From contig NC_054866.1 of NCBI RefSeq assembly GCF_018320785.1, forward strand, positions 35,131,000 to 35,194,999: a DNA stretch of 64,000 nucleotides, in the 5' to 3' direction. Below are positions 11,401 through 23,260 of this stretch, piece by piece. Position numbers and translations under genes: made by a program. Under the pieces are notes generated by a model, which was not told where the DNA came from, searched no databases, and was given only the letters and a program-made list of their open reading frames with translations. Origin of the DNA: Cheilinus undulatus. Its lineage: Eukaryota; Chordata; Actinopteri; Labriformes; Labridae. Position 1 is the first letter of the stretch; each line of letters opens with the position of its first letter.

Positions 11401-14400
11401 TGTCTCTTTGTTCAGTCATATGTTTTGTTCCATCAAAGGTCCAAACTGCAACATTTTTCATTAGTTACTGGTTGAAAGTTTTCAGACACTTGGGTATGGA
11501 TTTGTCATTGAGGAGGTGAGAGAGCCACTGCTCTAATGTATTACTGAATCACATTACCTCAGCTGTGTTGTTCATATCAAGTGTTGAATTGTTTTAATTC
11601 ATATTTTAATATCTGCTTGCCTGGACATGTGTGTTGGTGTTCAGTACTTGACAAACCCAGAGCATGGGCCCTCAGCAGATGTGATTGATTGATAGTATCA
11701 ATGCATGTATGTTGGATCAGTAGCATTGCTGATGGCATCCTGGCTAACAGTCACCTCATTGTGGAGCCGAAAAGTGTGTCAAGCTAATTTTCAGCTCTGA
11801 TGTTGAAATTATTTATTTGGGCTACTTTTTAACCCTTGCAAACCACATTTTCCACCCTTTTCCCACTTTTATTTGCCATATTTCATCAGTTTTGTTTTGT
11901 GCACTTTTTTTTACCCTCTTTCCCGTTTTCCCTAATTTTTGACCCCTTGTAGTATTTTTTTTCTTCTGTCCATTTTATGCCACTTATAACCCATTTTTTT
12001 TCCTAGAATTCCATTTCAACAAATTTTCTTCCAATTTTAGCCCCTTTTAACCCCTTTTCACCACTTCTTTCCTCAGACAAATTTTCCACTTTCATCACAT
12101 TTTTGACAGTTTCTGCCCATTTACCTCAGTCAACCCATTTTGCCTACCTGACCCAATTTTATTTTTATTTTACCACATTTCTTCCTGTTTTGTCACTTTT
12201 AAAGCCATCGTGCCTCTTTTTAACCCCCTTTCTTTCCCTCCCAGTTTGTCTCTTTAAACATGTTTTTTTCCACTTTCCATCTGTTGTTGTCTATGTTAAG
12301 CATTTTTGCCACTTTTATGCCCATTTTCTGCCAATTTTAAACACATTTAACGATTTGTCCTTTTTGCCAGTTGTTTTCCATTTTCACCACTGTTTTTGCT
12401 ACTTTTAACCCATTTTTGCAACTTTCCGCTATTTTCTTGTTTGTTTGTTTTTTGCCTTTGTTAACCAATATTGCCTCTTTTAACCCATTTTAATTCAATT
12501 TTAAGAAAAGGGGTTTACATTTCGAAGTAAGCTATATACTACCCCATGAATTTAAAAATATTGCTGCTTTGATAAGAGTGGTTATTATTCAGGTAATAAA
12601 AATTGAAATACTGTTATCAAAGATTAACATCATAATAGACCATGATTTTCCTGACCTCAGTGGGACACCCATTTGGCTGGTCCCCAGAAAGCTCTCCTCT
12701 TTGTCCCCCCTTATGGGTGACCTTGCTAGTGAGTATGAAAACCTTTATCAATGCCCAGAGAAACTACTGCTGCATCATACTGTAAGTTAAATTATGATAA
12801 CCACTCTTGTTGAATGTTTGCTAGTGTTAGCATTAGCTGGTAACCTCAAGCATAAAGTTTAATGTAATATGATATGCCACAAAATGCATTTATTGACTTC
12901 TTAAAATTGAATTATATCCAAATGAAATGATTAGTTTGACAAAAAGCTACACTTTTTATATTCAGTTGATCCTGCTGTCATTTCCAAGCCAAAGTGATTG
13001 TAAATTTATTGTTATGGATTTGTTTGAATTTCCTTCAGGATCAATAAAGTATCTATCTAATCTAATCTAATCTAATCTAAACTTATCTAATGAATATTAA
13101 ACATGCAGCTGTAAAATCCTATTCTGGCATGTTTTGCTGTTACTATTCTCAGGACCGAGTTTAAAGCGTATAAGGATGTGAAACCAGTGAAGCCCATTAA
13201 AGCTCCATCCCAATATAAACCACCGGCAGAGGAGACCAGCCTGGAGACCAGCTATAGTGCCACATATAAAGGGGAGCAGGTGAAGGCTCAGCCCGCTGAC
13301 AACAAGATGATGGAGCGCAGGAGGATACGCAGTCTGTACAGTGAGCCCGGCAAGGAGCCCATCAAGGTGAGCGGGTTTACACACAGATCCCCTAGATCTG
13401 TAAAATACTGGTATCACAGTTTAATGTTATATACTTGATTTTCCTTTGAGTACACTGAGTTATCATTATGTATAAAACTAAACTTCTGATGGTATGAGTC
13501 ACCATCAAAAGTCCTAGATATAGCCCTACTTCATCTCCTAGTTGGCTGGTATCAGCAATATTGATAGAAAACATTAATAATTGCGAAAAGCACTGTATAC
13601 AGTTAAAGGCGTAAAGTCCCTCTCAGACAAGACTGTCTACCTGCTGCCTGTTAATTTCTGATGATCACGTTCCCAACCGCTCGTCTGAGATGCAGTTTAT
13701 CTCAGAATGAAAATACATGCTAAAACTTACGAAATTGATCAGACTAAACTTCAGGTGAGGGTTAAGGTAATAGTTAGGATACCAAGAGTTAAAAGTAAAA
13801 AAAATGTGACCTGCAAAATCTAATTACAAAATGTTTAATAAAGCTGAGTAAACAGTCTGCCTACAGGGAAAAAAGCTTGTCCTCTATGAAGACATCCTAA
13901 TGCAGCTAGCTCTGTAAGCTGTGTAAGCTACATAGATAACAGAGCTACGTAGTGGATGGAGCTAAGATCGCAAAGCATCCATTTAAACTATTTTGGTGTG
14001 TTTTCTACGAAGCCAAGGTAGCTTTAGCTACGTTTGCGAAAGTTCACATTGCTAAAACTAACTTCGCTCATTTGGTTTATGTAGTAATGTTGATTACATA
14101 GCTAGAATAGCTTGTTAGCTTTAGCTAACACAGCTAAAGTGAGCCAATGTTTGCGTAACTACTTGTATAACGGGTCTATTCATAGCTTAATCTTGGATTA
14201 GACCTCTGAACTTTTTCTCTGTTTTATTTATTAAAATTGTTTTAAATTTTGTTTGCTATGTGGTTATTTCATAGATATAAGTGCCAGACTTTGTTGATGA
14301 ATTAAGTATGATTTTAGAAAATATCTAAAACTGGAAATACAGATACACTGTGTCTCAGATGAACGGTCTGTGAGAGTGACCATCCAACACATACGGTCTG

Positions 14401-17400
14401 CAGCCAGACCCCTCTCCTTTCAGGAAGTAATTGAGGCAGATAAATTTGTCAAATAATCCCAAAAATTTCATACTGGAGACTGAGGTTAATAGTTTATGTG
14501 TGAGCAAGATTCTTGATTTGTAACTTTCTATTTACACATAATAAAAGGGTGTTAATGTTTTAAAGTTTAAGCTTGAAGATCATGGTCTCGCAACATTACA
14601 ACATCTTAACCTAAGTACTAAGCTATGAATGTGTTGAAGATAATGCTTATTTAACATCATGCCTACTGGTAGGCACAGTTGGCCCAATGTAGTATTGAAA
14701 TATTCTTATGGTATCGGTAACAGCTCATTGGGGACTATTCAGCCATCTAATGACATAGAAAACAGCTGCAAACAAATAATAAGAAAGGAGGTATTCAGAC
14801 AAGTAGAGCAATCTTATTGTTGTTACGTTATAACTTTCGGATATATGCAGTGTTTATTGCTTATTTTCCATCGTAAATGCCACGATTATATTCCAACTTC
14901 AGATCGTTAAATGACATCTACAGTAGATCTTTTCTAAATGTATGTGTAAGTACATAGTATTTTAGTAAAATACGTAAAGCATCGAGTGTTTGGCATGCTA
15001 TCCAGAGTAAGGACAAAAACTGGTTAACAATGTGTCTGCAGTCGTGTTTTCATATGGCCAATCCCTCTCTCGTTCTTGTAGGACTTCTCAGAGACTGAGA
15101 GCAGCTCTGTTCTAAATCTGCTGTAGTCAGGTGTGTTCTCTGTTTCTTATAGAAGGCATGGAGGCTGACCTCAAATTGATCGAACCTAAACCTGCATACT
15201 GTACACACACATGCACACACAGTATGCGCCTTGGCCAGTATGAGCCACCGTCACATGGATCACCCAGCTGCCAGATGCAATCGTACTAAAAATTCAAGTG
15301 TTAGTCACATCTTCATTTTTTACCCACTTCTCAGCCTGCATCACCCTCCACCCTTTGTGCAGCTTGGTAGTTTCAGAAACTGACTTTGCAGATTATGCAG
15401 GCTTATGCAAAAAAAGTGGATTCATCAACATAAAAAACATACAGTTAAGAAGACACCATGATAATTGATAAGAAAAGGAAGCATCAGGAAAAAAATAAAA
15501 GTGTCATTGATAAAATGTTTACAACTTCATATGTTAAAATTTCATGAATTATTTGCAGTTTCAACTATGTTTTATGATAGCACATCTACAAAATAACATC
15601 CAATTAAGTGCCACATTTTCAATGTCTGCACACGATTGGCTCACCATGAATTTGAGTGGTTAGAGGCCCACTTTGAAGTGAAAAGTAGCAGAAACATTGT
15701 TTGGTAACACTGTATGCAGATGATGTGATCTTTTTTCCTTATAATATCAAATTTGCCATCAAACATGACATCCAAGCATCTGAAGCATTCTTCACTGATC
15801 TACAGCATCAGCAGTGTTTTTGAAAATGGAATAGGTTTAACCTTCCTTGAATGTGGCATGGTGCAGAGTGCCTTTTTGGCTCATAAATTACAACTGTGAA
15901 ACACTAATGTTATTTTCATCTCGTCTCTCTGTCTGTATGTCTTAAGGCTTACTGTCTTAACATTACAACCCTTATATAAAAAGTGGAGTTCTTCATCTAA
16001 CCTATAAGAAACCATTTGTACCATAATTATCTCTTGCAATATAGATTTATTTATATGCAAAAGTTGGGCATGTTTGCAACTTTTTGCTGTGAATCATCTC
16101 ATTAACACAAACCAAACATCTTGGAGTTGTGTATGATTGTGGCAGCTCAGGCATAAGAGGACCGACCTTGCTTCAAGGCAAAATAATCTCTGCACCCTCA
16201 TTTTCCTGACAGTGTTGTAATTTTAACCAGAGATCCTCTAGTCACACACCAGTTTTTTTAAACCAAATTTGGTTTTCCAATTCTGTTCATGTTTGAACGT
16301 TTATGCTAACTAAAGAATTATTAGAGGCCTTAACAACTAACATCATAAACTAATATGAATCACGTACTTTGGTTGTTATGCTTCATTAAAAGTTGATTTT
16401 AATGACGAAATGCACGAACCACTGGTTTTAAGGTAATGGCACAAAAATTCACATTTTGTGCTGTGTCTTATTTTCTTTGATATTCATCACACTAACCACA
16501 TAATGCAAATATCACCCGTACCAAATGGTGTCATTTGCACTGTCATTATACAGTATAGAGTAAGAGGATTCAAAAGGTATGTATTGCATGCTAAAATATG
16601 ACTTTAATATGACTTGGAGTCTTGAGTTGAAACCTGTCTAATAGACTCACATTTGAAATGCACTTACTTGCTTTCTGGTCAAGAATTAGAAGAAGATCAA
16701 AACCTTTCTAATATCTGTTACCAAACATGAAGCTATAGCCAGCATTTGATTATCTCAGACTCTGCCCTTCTTTAAAGGTTTACAATGCGATTTTCAGATC
16801 AGATTTTCAGACTTAAAGAAATGCTCTCTTTTGCCACACCTTCTTCATCCCTCAGCTCCCCCCTCACTTCTTGCCTCCACATTTCTCCTGCCCCTTCCTT
16901 CCTATTTCACTATAAAGTGTCTGCGAGACAGAGAGCAGCAGACAAGTGCTGATAAATGTTTGAAAAAATATTCTGTGGTCAATTTCAGGTGACAATATGC
17001 GTCTTAAAATTGATTAGGTGGTTATCTCATTATTTGTTAGGTTTGGAAAGTGTTGGTTCTCATATGGTTGTACTCTTGTCTAGACAGATCTCCATCACTG
17101 TGTCCCAAGACACAGTGCCCCTGAGTGGGTGGGGATGTCTCTCTTCTCTCACGTGGTGGTAGGGCTAACAGTTGGAGAGAAAGGGGCAAGTGCAAAAAAG
17201 GAGTGTAAAATAAGCCAATCTGCCAATATTTACAACCAATATTTTGGCCATATAAATCTGCCTTTATCAGCTGTAGATATTGGCCATACAAACAAACAAA
17301 TAGGTGGAGTTTTAGGCTGAACCACCAGACATCTTTTTCTTTATTCATCATCATTCCTTACTTGGTTATTTATTCGTCCTCAGACTTAAAATTGTGTGTT

Positions 17401-19065
17401 TTATGGACTGATGTTTAAGCCTGAACTAAATTTGAATATTGGTATCGATATCAGTACTTGCTAAAATTAATTTGTAAATATTGGCAAATCACATATCAAC
17501 AAAAATACAATATCCTGCATCCCTAGTATAAAACATACTCAAAGCACATTGGGGTGCAGGTGGCCTAGTGGTTTAAGGCACGCCCCATGTACCATGTACC
17601 ATGTACGGCCCAGGTTTGAATCCGGCCTGAGGCCCTTTACCGCATGTTTCCAACCCTATCCACTGTCCTCTATCAAATAAAGGCACATAAATGCCCAAAA
17701 TTAATCTTAAAAAAAAAAAACTCAAAGCCCTGAGTAAAACAAATTCCAGCTCAAGAGAGCAAGACAGTCTGTCTGCAGCCTTTTCATTTCTGGTGGCCAC
17801 TCTCATCTGAGATGACGTATATCTCAGAAATAAAACTTTCAAAATAAAAACGGATTTAACTTCTGTCAAGGGATAGGGTATGTGTTAAGATACTGAAAGT
17901 CAAAAACCTGACCTGCAGAACCTGATTACAAAACATTTACGAAATCTGAGTTAACAGTCTGCTTACAACAAATTAAGCTTGTCCTCCATAAAAACAATTC
18001 AACGCAGCCAGCGTATCTTATTTAGCTTTTAGCTAAATAAGCTACTTAGACAACAGCACTAAAGGTGCTAAACCTGAGCTCACAAAGCAGCTAGGTTAGC
18101 TATGTATCTACATTCTCTGCGTAGCTAAATTTGCTTAATATCAGTTGCTAAAGCTCATATTGTTAAACCTTACTTAGCTACATTGGCTTATGTTGTAACA
18201 TTAACTACGGAGCTGGCTATAACTACTACATTATTGGATCTATGCATGATTTAATCCCGGATTAGACCTCTAAACTTTTTGTTTGTTTTATTATGAAATG
18301 TTTCTTAGGCTTTAATGTTTGCAATGTGGTTATTTTTTTGAATATTAGTGCCAGACTTTATTTATGAATAAAGTTGAATTTTTAAAAGTCTTAAACTGGA
18401 TGATGCTGCACTGGCAAATTACAGAACTTCCTTTCTCATATAAATGGTGTCTCAGATGAACAGTCCATGAGAGTGGCTGTCAGAAATGTACGGTCTGCAG
18501 CCAGACCCCTCTCAAAGAAAGTGCTATCTGTGAACACAGAGCTGAGAACAACAAACACTGGAAATTGGACTTCACCCTCTTTTTAGGAAGTCATTACCTT
18601 TCTTAATGCTTACTAAGGACTCGTATGTATACAGTATATTCCGAATGTCGCATATTAAGCCTTTAAACTTTGGTGAAACAGCTAAAATCAAGCTAAGCTA
18701 ACCTAGCACTGCCGTTAGCATGGATCTGATCTTCTCATCTACACTTTTCACAGGAAAGCAAACAACAAGTGCATACCCCAAATATAAAGCTATTGATTTT
18801 ACAGTTTAGAATTTATTTAAGTTTGTTAAATCTAATTTTTTTCTCTCTTCTCTTCCAGTTGGATAAACCCGTATCTCGCACCAAACCAAAAAAGACCCCA
18901 ACAACAGCAGGGAAGGTAGTGAAAAAATCAAAAGAGAAGATGCTTGCTAGTTCCCAGTCAGCCAAGAAGAAACCATCTTTGGGTGCTGCAGAAGCCAAAC
19001 CAGAGGGAGTGGTGACGAAGAAGAGCAAAGAAATCAGCAACAGACTGGCTGAGGCGAAGCATTAG
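8450..19065 (+). CDS. map6: Microtubule-associated protein 6 (STOP)
   Basis: Coding exons 8450-9189, 13153-13366 and 18859-19065 join in phase and give about 386 residues, stop TAG 19063-19065. ATG 8450 was chosen because it starts with MAWPCITRACCINRFW, the conserved MAP6/MAP6D1 N terminus whose three cysteines are palmitoylated in mammals; an in-frame ATG at 8408 lacks this. MAP6 stabilises microtubules in neurons. Exon 1 carries the DKADIAVPLVFTKYS motif, a module around MRQDFKAWRVRPEPSCKP with DYKPWPIPKKHDHPW, and a charged Glu/Lys/Arg-rich stretch. Exon 2 has SYRTEFKAYKDVKPVKPIK, ETSYSATYKGE and RRRIRSLYSEP, the calmodulin- and microtubule-binding type repeats. Exon 3 is Lys-rich and ends NRLAEAKH. 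Mammalian MAP6-N is about twice as long; the central Mc repeats and long C-terminal region are not present here. The paralogue MAP6D1 is excluded by exons 2-3. Confidence 0.95.
10580..11300. mobile_element. Decayed DNA transposon relic
   Basis: The left side carries GTGGTGGATTTAGCAATTTTG with a nearby GGGGCCCTC. The right side in reverse complement carries CTATGCGTAGGGCCCTGGAC and an AGGCCCACCC block, so the two ends are roughly inverted. No transposase frame or target duplication is visible. Low confidence in the boundaries. Confidence 0.3.
11824..12500. repeat. T/C-rich degenerate minisatellite
   Basis: Nearly 700 bases are built from variants of CCATTTTTGCCACTTTTAAC, with very little G on the + strand. 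Units are about 15-22 bases long and drift in sequence and spacing. Open frames read through it only because stops are rare in this composition. Confidence 0.8.
13015..13080 (+). repeat. LINE 3' tail with (TCTAA)5
   Basis: TGAATTTCCTTCAGGATCAATAAAG followed by a short pentanucleotide array (13056-13080) is the usual 3' end of fish L2-like non-LTR elements, with the tandem tail typical of target-primed insertion. It ends 72 bases before map6 exon 2 (quoted sequence is read in two parts: TGAATTTCCTTCAGG and ATCAATAAAG). Confidence 0.65.
13613..14418. mobile_element. Foldback element with AGCTAA-rich core, copy 1
   Basis: The termini are inverted: the right end in reverse complement reads GAGGGGTCTGGCTGCAGACC, and the left end has a diverged equivalent (CAGACAAGACTGTCTACC). 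The middle (about 13900-14160) is full of AGCTA/TAGCTTTAGCTAA units. Copy 2 at 17758-18513, in the same map6 intron, matches it segment by segment, including the shared TTAATC..GGATTAGACCTCT and GCCAGACTTT blocks. Confidence 0.7.
17551..17712 (+). mobile_element. tRNA-derived SINE, sense copy
   Basis: It starts GGGGTGCAGGTGGCCTAGTG, which contains an A-box-like TGGCCTAGTGGTT. A B-box-like GGTTTGAATCC lies at about 17613-17623. The body ends ATCCACTGTCCTCTATCAAATAAAGG, read in parts (ATCCACTGTCCTC, then ATCAAATAAAGG), followed by a poly-A tail. A small ACCATGT triplication lies between the two boxes. The same family sits in reverse at 34268-34420. Confidence 0.75.
17758..18513. mobile_element. 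Foldback element with AGCTAA-rich core, copy 2
   Basis: The left end AAGACAGTCTGTCTGCAGCC and the right end (GGTCTGCAGCCAGACCCCTC) form inverted repeats that continue inward through the CATTTCTG..CCACTCTCAT..CTGAGAT blocks on both sides. The core near 18000-18220 is rich in AGCTAA/TTAGCT. It starts shortly after the SINE at 17551 and lies in map6 intron 2. Confidence 0.7.
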
Positions 19066-20640
19066 AAGTACTTCACAGCACCACTTCAATGTGTGTGATC
19101 GAAGGCTGATGATGAATACGTCACATTACTTCCCTTTGGTTTGTTTCCTGACCTGTGGTTTTGCTGACTTGACATATAATGTTCACCTTTGAATGGGCAC
19201 TGATGTTAAGCTTTTAGAAAAATGCAAATAATTTCACTGTAAATGTTGTGAGTGAATGTGTGTGGGTGTGGATGTGTGATTCCTCGTATTTTGATGCACA
19301 GAATCGCTTTACATTATTGAGCACATAATTTGCACATTATTTTTATGAGTTGGCATCTACCTATAAAAAAGAGCCATCTGTACACATGTCGTGTGTTTGA
19401 GAGGGCATTTCTACCTTTGTCTGAATGGATGAGGATTCAGATTAACTTTAAAATGATTGTATCAAATGTCAAGGGGACGCTTCTTCCTCTCAGACTGTCA
19501 CATGAGAGGTTTTGTTAGAGTACAAAATCTGTTTTGCGTTTCCTAGTTACGGTGCCTCTGCTGTATGGTCCTGGTTTTCATTTCGTTGTTCTGGATGATA
19601 TCTGGTTTCATCAGTTTGGTTGCTAAGAAACCAAATGATCTGTAATATAATTGCTTGCATGCAGGACCCTGTTTTTGGTTGAGTAGCAACATTTAAGCCG
19701 ACTATTTGTCACAGTCACATTTAAGCTTGTAAATTGAGCCTATAAAGATAAATGTAGAGGGGCAAGACCCTTTCAAATATAATGCATGTGTAGTTCTAGA
19801 TCCTGGTCACACTTAAAAACTAAATACTGAGTAAAATCATAGTCTAGTGGCTGTTAAAGCTATAACACAATCACACCAGCAATATGGTTTCAACCACAAA
19901 AATATTTCTTGCAATCTAAGAGGAAATCATCTCCTTTGATTTAAAGAGAACACTGCAGATTTTCCAATGACTCAGTACTTTGTGACGTTGCACTCCATCT
20001 TTCCTCTGAGCTGTGATGATGTTATTGTGCTAAATGAGAACAGTGATGCATATTAGCCCATAATTGATTGTATTTACTCAGTAATATCCTCTCTGAATGG
20101 GCTGATCTCTCCAGGTGTTGAAGGACAAGGAATGGGCCAGGACTCGTCGTTCAGCTTTTTTAAAAATGCTGCTGTCTGAAAATGCGCAAACCACATCTGT
20201 TCACCGTGAGCGTGACATGAGGTGTTTTTACTAAAATGTCATCAAAGCCTTCCCTCTCTGATTGTCAACACACTCGTCTGTCGTGATGCCCGTAGCGGCC
20301 AGCGTGGCTGCAGTGTGTGAGAGCGTTACCCACTGTTAGTCTGCTTCCAGTTTTAGCCTCTGTGTGAGTGAGTGGGAGAATTTTTGTGTCTGACCTCTAC
20401 AGCCTGCTGCCTGCTAGCATCAAGTCTGACCCGACCACTAGACGTGCTGCTATGCACTCCAACACCCTGGTGCTATATCTCTCTTGTTGTATATGCTGTC
20501 TGGTTCAGACTGTGTGTGGTGTCAGGCCACAGTGGAGTGATTTTATGACGATGTCATACTGCTGCAGACATGTTGTGATATTGTGCTTGTACTCTCAGCT
20601 TGCTCTGAATGAACTCTGATTAAAATGATGATGCAGAATC
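19066..20640 (+). other. map6 3' UTR region
   Basis: Unique-looking, non-coding sequence follows the map6 stop. The closest variant polyadenylation signal in a plausible context is ATTAAA near 20619-20624. The extent of the UTR is inferred. Confidence 0.4.
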
Positions 20641-21386
20641 CTGTGTGGTGTTTCTTTATATTAATAGTTTGTAAATCTAGGAACAGCATTCTACCTTCAC
20701 ATCCTTGATTTTACAAAGTGTTCCTTTGGAATTGCAAAATTGTTTCAAAACGAAGCTTGGCATTAGTTCATGCAGGACACAGAAGTCATACACCCAGCCA
20801 TGATCAGCTGATGGCCAGCTGATGCTAATTATCGCCTCCTAGCTCCCATAGCCAATCACAGCTCTTTCTCTCAACACAGCGGTCCATAAATATGCTTCAC
20901 TAATCCTTGCTTGCATTAATGCTGATGCACCATGCTGCTGCTGCTGGCAAAGCTTCATCTCCTCCGCCCCAGCCTCTTCATTTACAGCATGAAGCTTGTT
21001 GCAGCCTCATATCCAAATTCATGCTACTTGCGTTTTAACTGATTTTATTGTATTCAATGCACATTGTCATAAATGTATTTCTCCATATGGAGGTTTCTAG
21101 CTATGCACTCCCTGGAAAGACAAAGCATGCTACTAGACTAACCCAGGGAGCATCTGTTGAGCAGAGTTTTCTCTGCCAAGTAAAACTGTATATCCATTTT
21201 TGCAATAAAATGGTTACATGTAAGCTGAGTGTTCAGTTTTATTTGGATTATTTTGTTATAAAGTAAAAGAAATGTAGTATTTTGCAGTTGTTGCAACATA
21301 TTTTTTTTAATGCTACCACAAATTTTCTCTGAAATGATTACATATTCCTTTTATTGTATATTTATCATGTCAAATCTTTAGTGATA

Positions 21387-22240
21387 CAGTACTGTGCAGA
21401 GCTTTTAGGCACACTTGGGGAAAAAATGAGGTTGAATTAAGGCCTAGAATTAGTATGTAAGCCTGAGGGCACCATTGGATGATAAATACAGCCCCTGTCA
21501 TGCTCTGGATGTCTTTGCATATTACCAGGGGCTTGGGAAAATAATTTGCTAAAAAAAAAAATTTCAGTCCAAACCTTTAAAGTGGAGTAAGGGGTGGTTG
21601 TGGTGAGTAAGAATGGCCTAGGGCAATGCTTCTGAATCTTTTTCTGTCAAGGCAGTATTTACATTTTTTTTTAAATCTCCAGTCATCCCCAAAAATTGGT
21701 ACTAATATCAAAACATTTTACATGCCAATGACTGCTGGGGGATTCATTCAGTAACATAATTAGGACGATATACCTCTTAAACACTCATAGATCTCAAAAA
21801 CACTTTTTGGCATATTTTGACCCACCTTCAGAGCTAAAGAAAAAAGAAAAACAAAGACAAGCATGATTCTTGCGCAGTGCTTACTGACATAAGCCAAAAG
21901 GCCACATGAGACCATGTAGATTATTACTATAATGATCTGCATATTCAAGGATAATATCAGAAGGCACCCCAGGGTGTCATGGCACCTTGGAAAGAATGGC
22001 CTAGGGTATCATACAGGCAGGTAGTAGGGTTACTATGATCCCCTGGTTGTGCCTTAGATGTCCAAAGGGCCCAAAAACTGCTGGTGATCTCTGGGCGTAT
22101 TACTAGGGGTGAAAAGGCCCGCACAAAAAAGTTGTTGTCGAGCTTGACCTTGGCTGCTGAGTGACATGTGTCTGAATGCGTCAAGCTCGACATCGGCCAC
22201 CTACCCTCCACGCTCCAGCCCGGGTTGTGGCGTATCAGGC
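21387..22240. repeat. Patch of decayed transposon fragments
   Basis: ACTGTGCAGAGCTTTTAGGCAC near 21391 (read as ACTGTGCAG plus AGCTTTTAGGCAC) resembles a Tc1-type terminus. GAATGGCCTAGGG occurs twice (about 21612 and 21995), as do related TTACCAGGGG/TTACTAGGGG blocks. No complete element can be bounded. A clean 12-base inverted repeat inside it is listed separately. Confidence 0.4.
22137..22191. repeat. Perfect 12-bp inverted repeat
   Basis: GTCGAGCTTGAC at 22137-22148 and its exact reverse complement GTCAAGCTCGAC at 22180-22191 are separated by 31 bases. The surrounding sequence is repeat debris. Confidence 0.7.
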
Positions 22241-22855
22241 CCTGTGATGAATCCTTAGTGCCATATTTGCCTAAAATGTATGCATATGACTGTACATCAA
22301 AACATGAATCAAATATTGGTTGATTGATGATAAAAAAAAAATTGATACAAACACTCGGTGTCATACTAAAAAGCAACACATAAAAAAAAATGATGATGGT
22401 ACTCCTTGAGTCATATGATGAATATTAATCATATTAAGAGGCATTAAAGTCATTCAAAATTAAAACAGCATTAAAAGTCAGATCACTAACTCCACAAATT
22501 CCAGTGGATGTGCAAACAGGCATAAAAAGACAGTGATAAGCAGAAGACGGGGCAATTCAATATGTAAAGACAATGAATGTCTAAATGTGCATTAGTCAGC
22601 AGCAGTGCTGTGTGCAAACGATAACAGTTTCAAGGCACTTCATGCAAAATAAGCATGAAGTAAGCTGGAACAAAGAAAAGAAGTCAAAAAGACAAAAAAT
22701 TCCATCTGCAAGCATCGGCGTATCAAATAGCTCAATCCAAGTGAGAAAGGTTTCAGAAGATGTTCTTTAATGAGACTAAATGTTTGGGTAGCAGTGTCAA
22801 TTGCATGATTTAATACAGTAATACCCACCCTTTTTCCATGGAGCCTTCACTTACA

Positions 22856-23260
22856 AGATAAGATATTCCTTTATTAGTCTCACAAGGGGAAATTCCAAAT
22901 TTACAGCAGCAAGAGTGAGTAAACAAAGCACGCAAGAGAGTGAAAAAAGCATTCAATTAGTACAATGAATAAATACTAAAATGGAATTATATGAATGTAA
23001 CTTACAAATCCAAAAAATCATGAATACTTTTTACAGCTGTTATGTACATGTTGAATATATTACGGATTGGATAGACATTTACACCCATATACACATATAT
23101 ACATACATAGTTATTTATGTATATGGACATGTGTATGGATTATACATATGAACATGGTTTAGTACACAGATTATTTGGAGCTGTTTCTGTTGTGGAGCCG
23201 AATAGCCACAGAAAGGAAATACCTGCGATACCTCTCGATAACATGAGTTAGTTGTCATTT
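22856..23260 (-). mobile_element. LINE-type 3' fragment, reverse orientation
   Basis: ATAAGATATTCCTTTATTAG followed by TCTCACAAGGGGAAATT is the reverse complement of the common fish L2-like 3' end (AATTTCCC..AATAAAG). The sequence continues through CTGTTGTGGAGCCGAATAGCC, read in parts, typical of the distal part of these elements. No reverse transcriptase frame remains. Confidence 0.5.

Larger units (their letters stand above)
9190..13152 (+). other. map6 intron 1
   Basis: A 4-kb intron without another exon I can support. It contains hAT-like debris near 10276-10345 (GCAGTTGTTCTCAGGTGG followed by GGGTTGGGACCC), a probable decayed transposon at about 10580-11300, a T/C-rich minisatellite at 11824-12500 and a LINE-type tail near 13015-13080, listed separately. 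Confidence 0.7.
13367..18858 (+). other. map6 intron 2
   Basis: Intron between coding exons 2 and 3. Besides the two foldback copies and the SINE, 17195-17530 looks like another short transposon (repeated ATATTGGCCATA and GATATCAGTACT motifs, ending TGCATCCCTA). No additional exon is supported in 14419-17190. Confidence 0.65.

Noticed and set aside
12103-12408. 101-codon frame in the T/C-rich region
   Set aside because: It arises from a repetitive sequence in which stop codons are rare; there are no splice sites and no family match.
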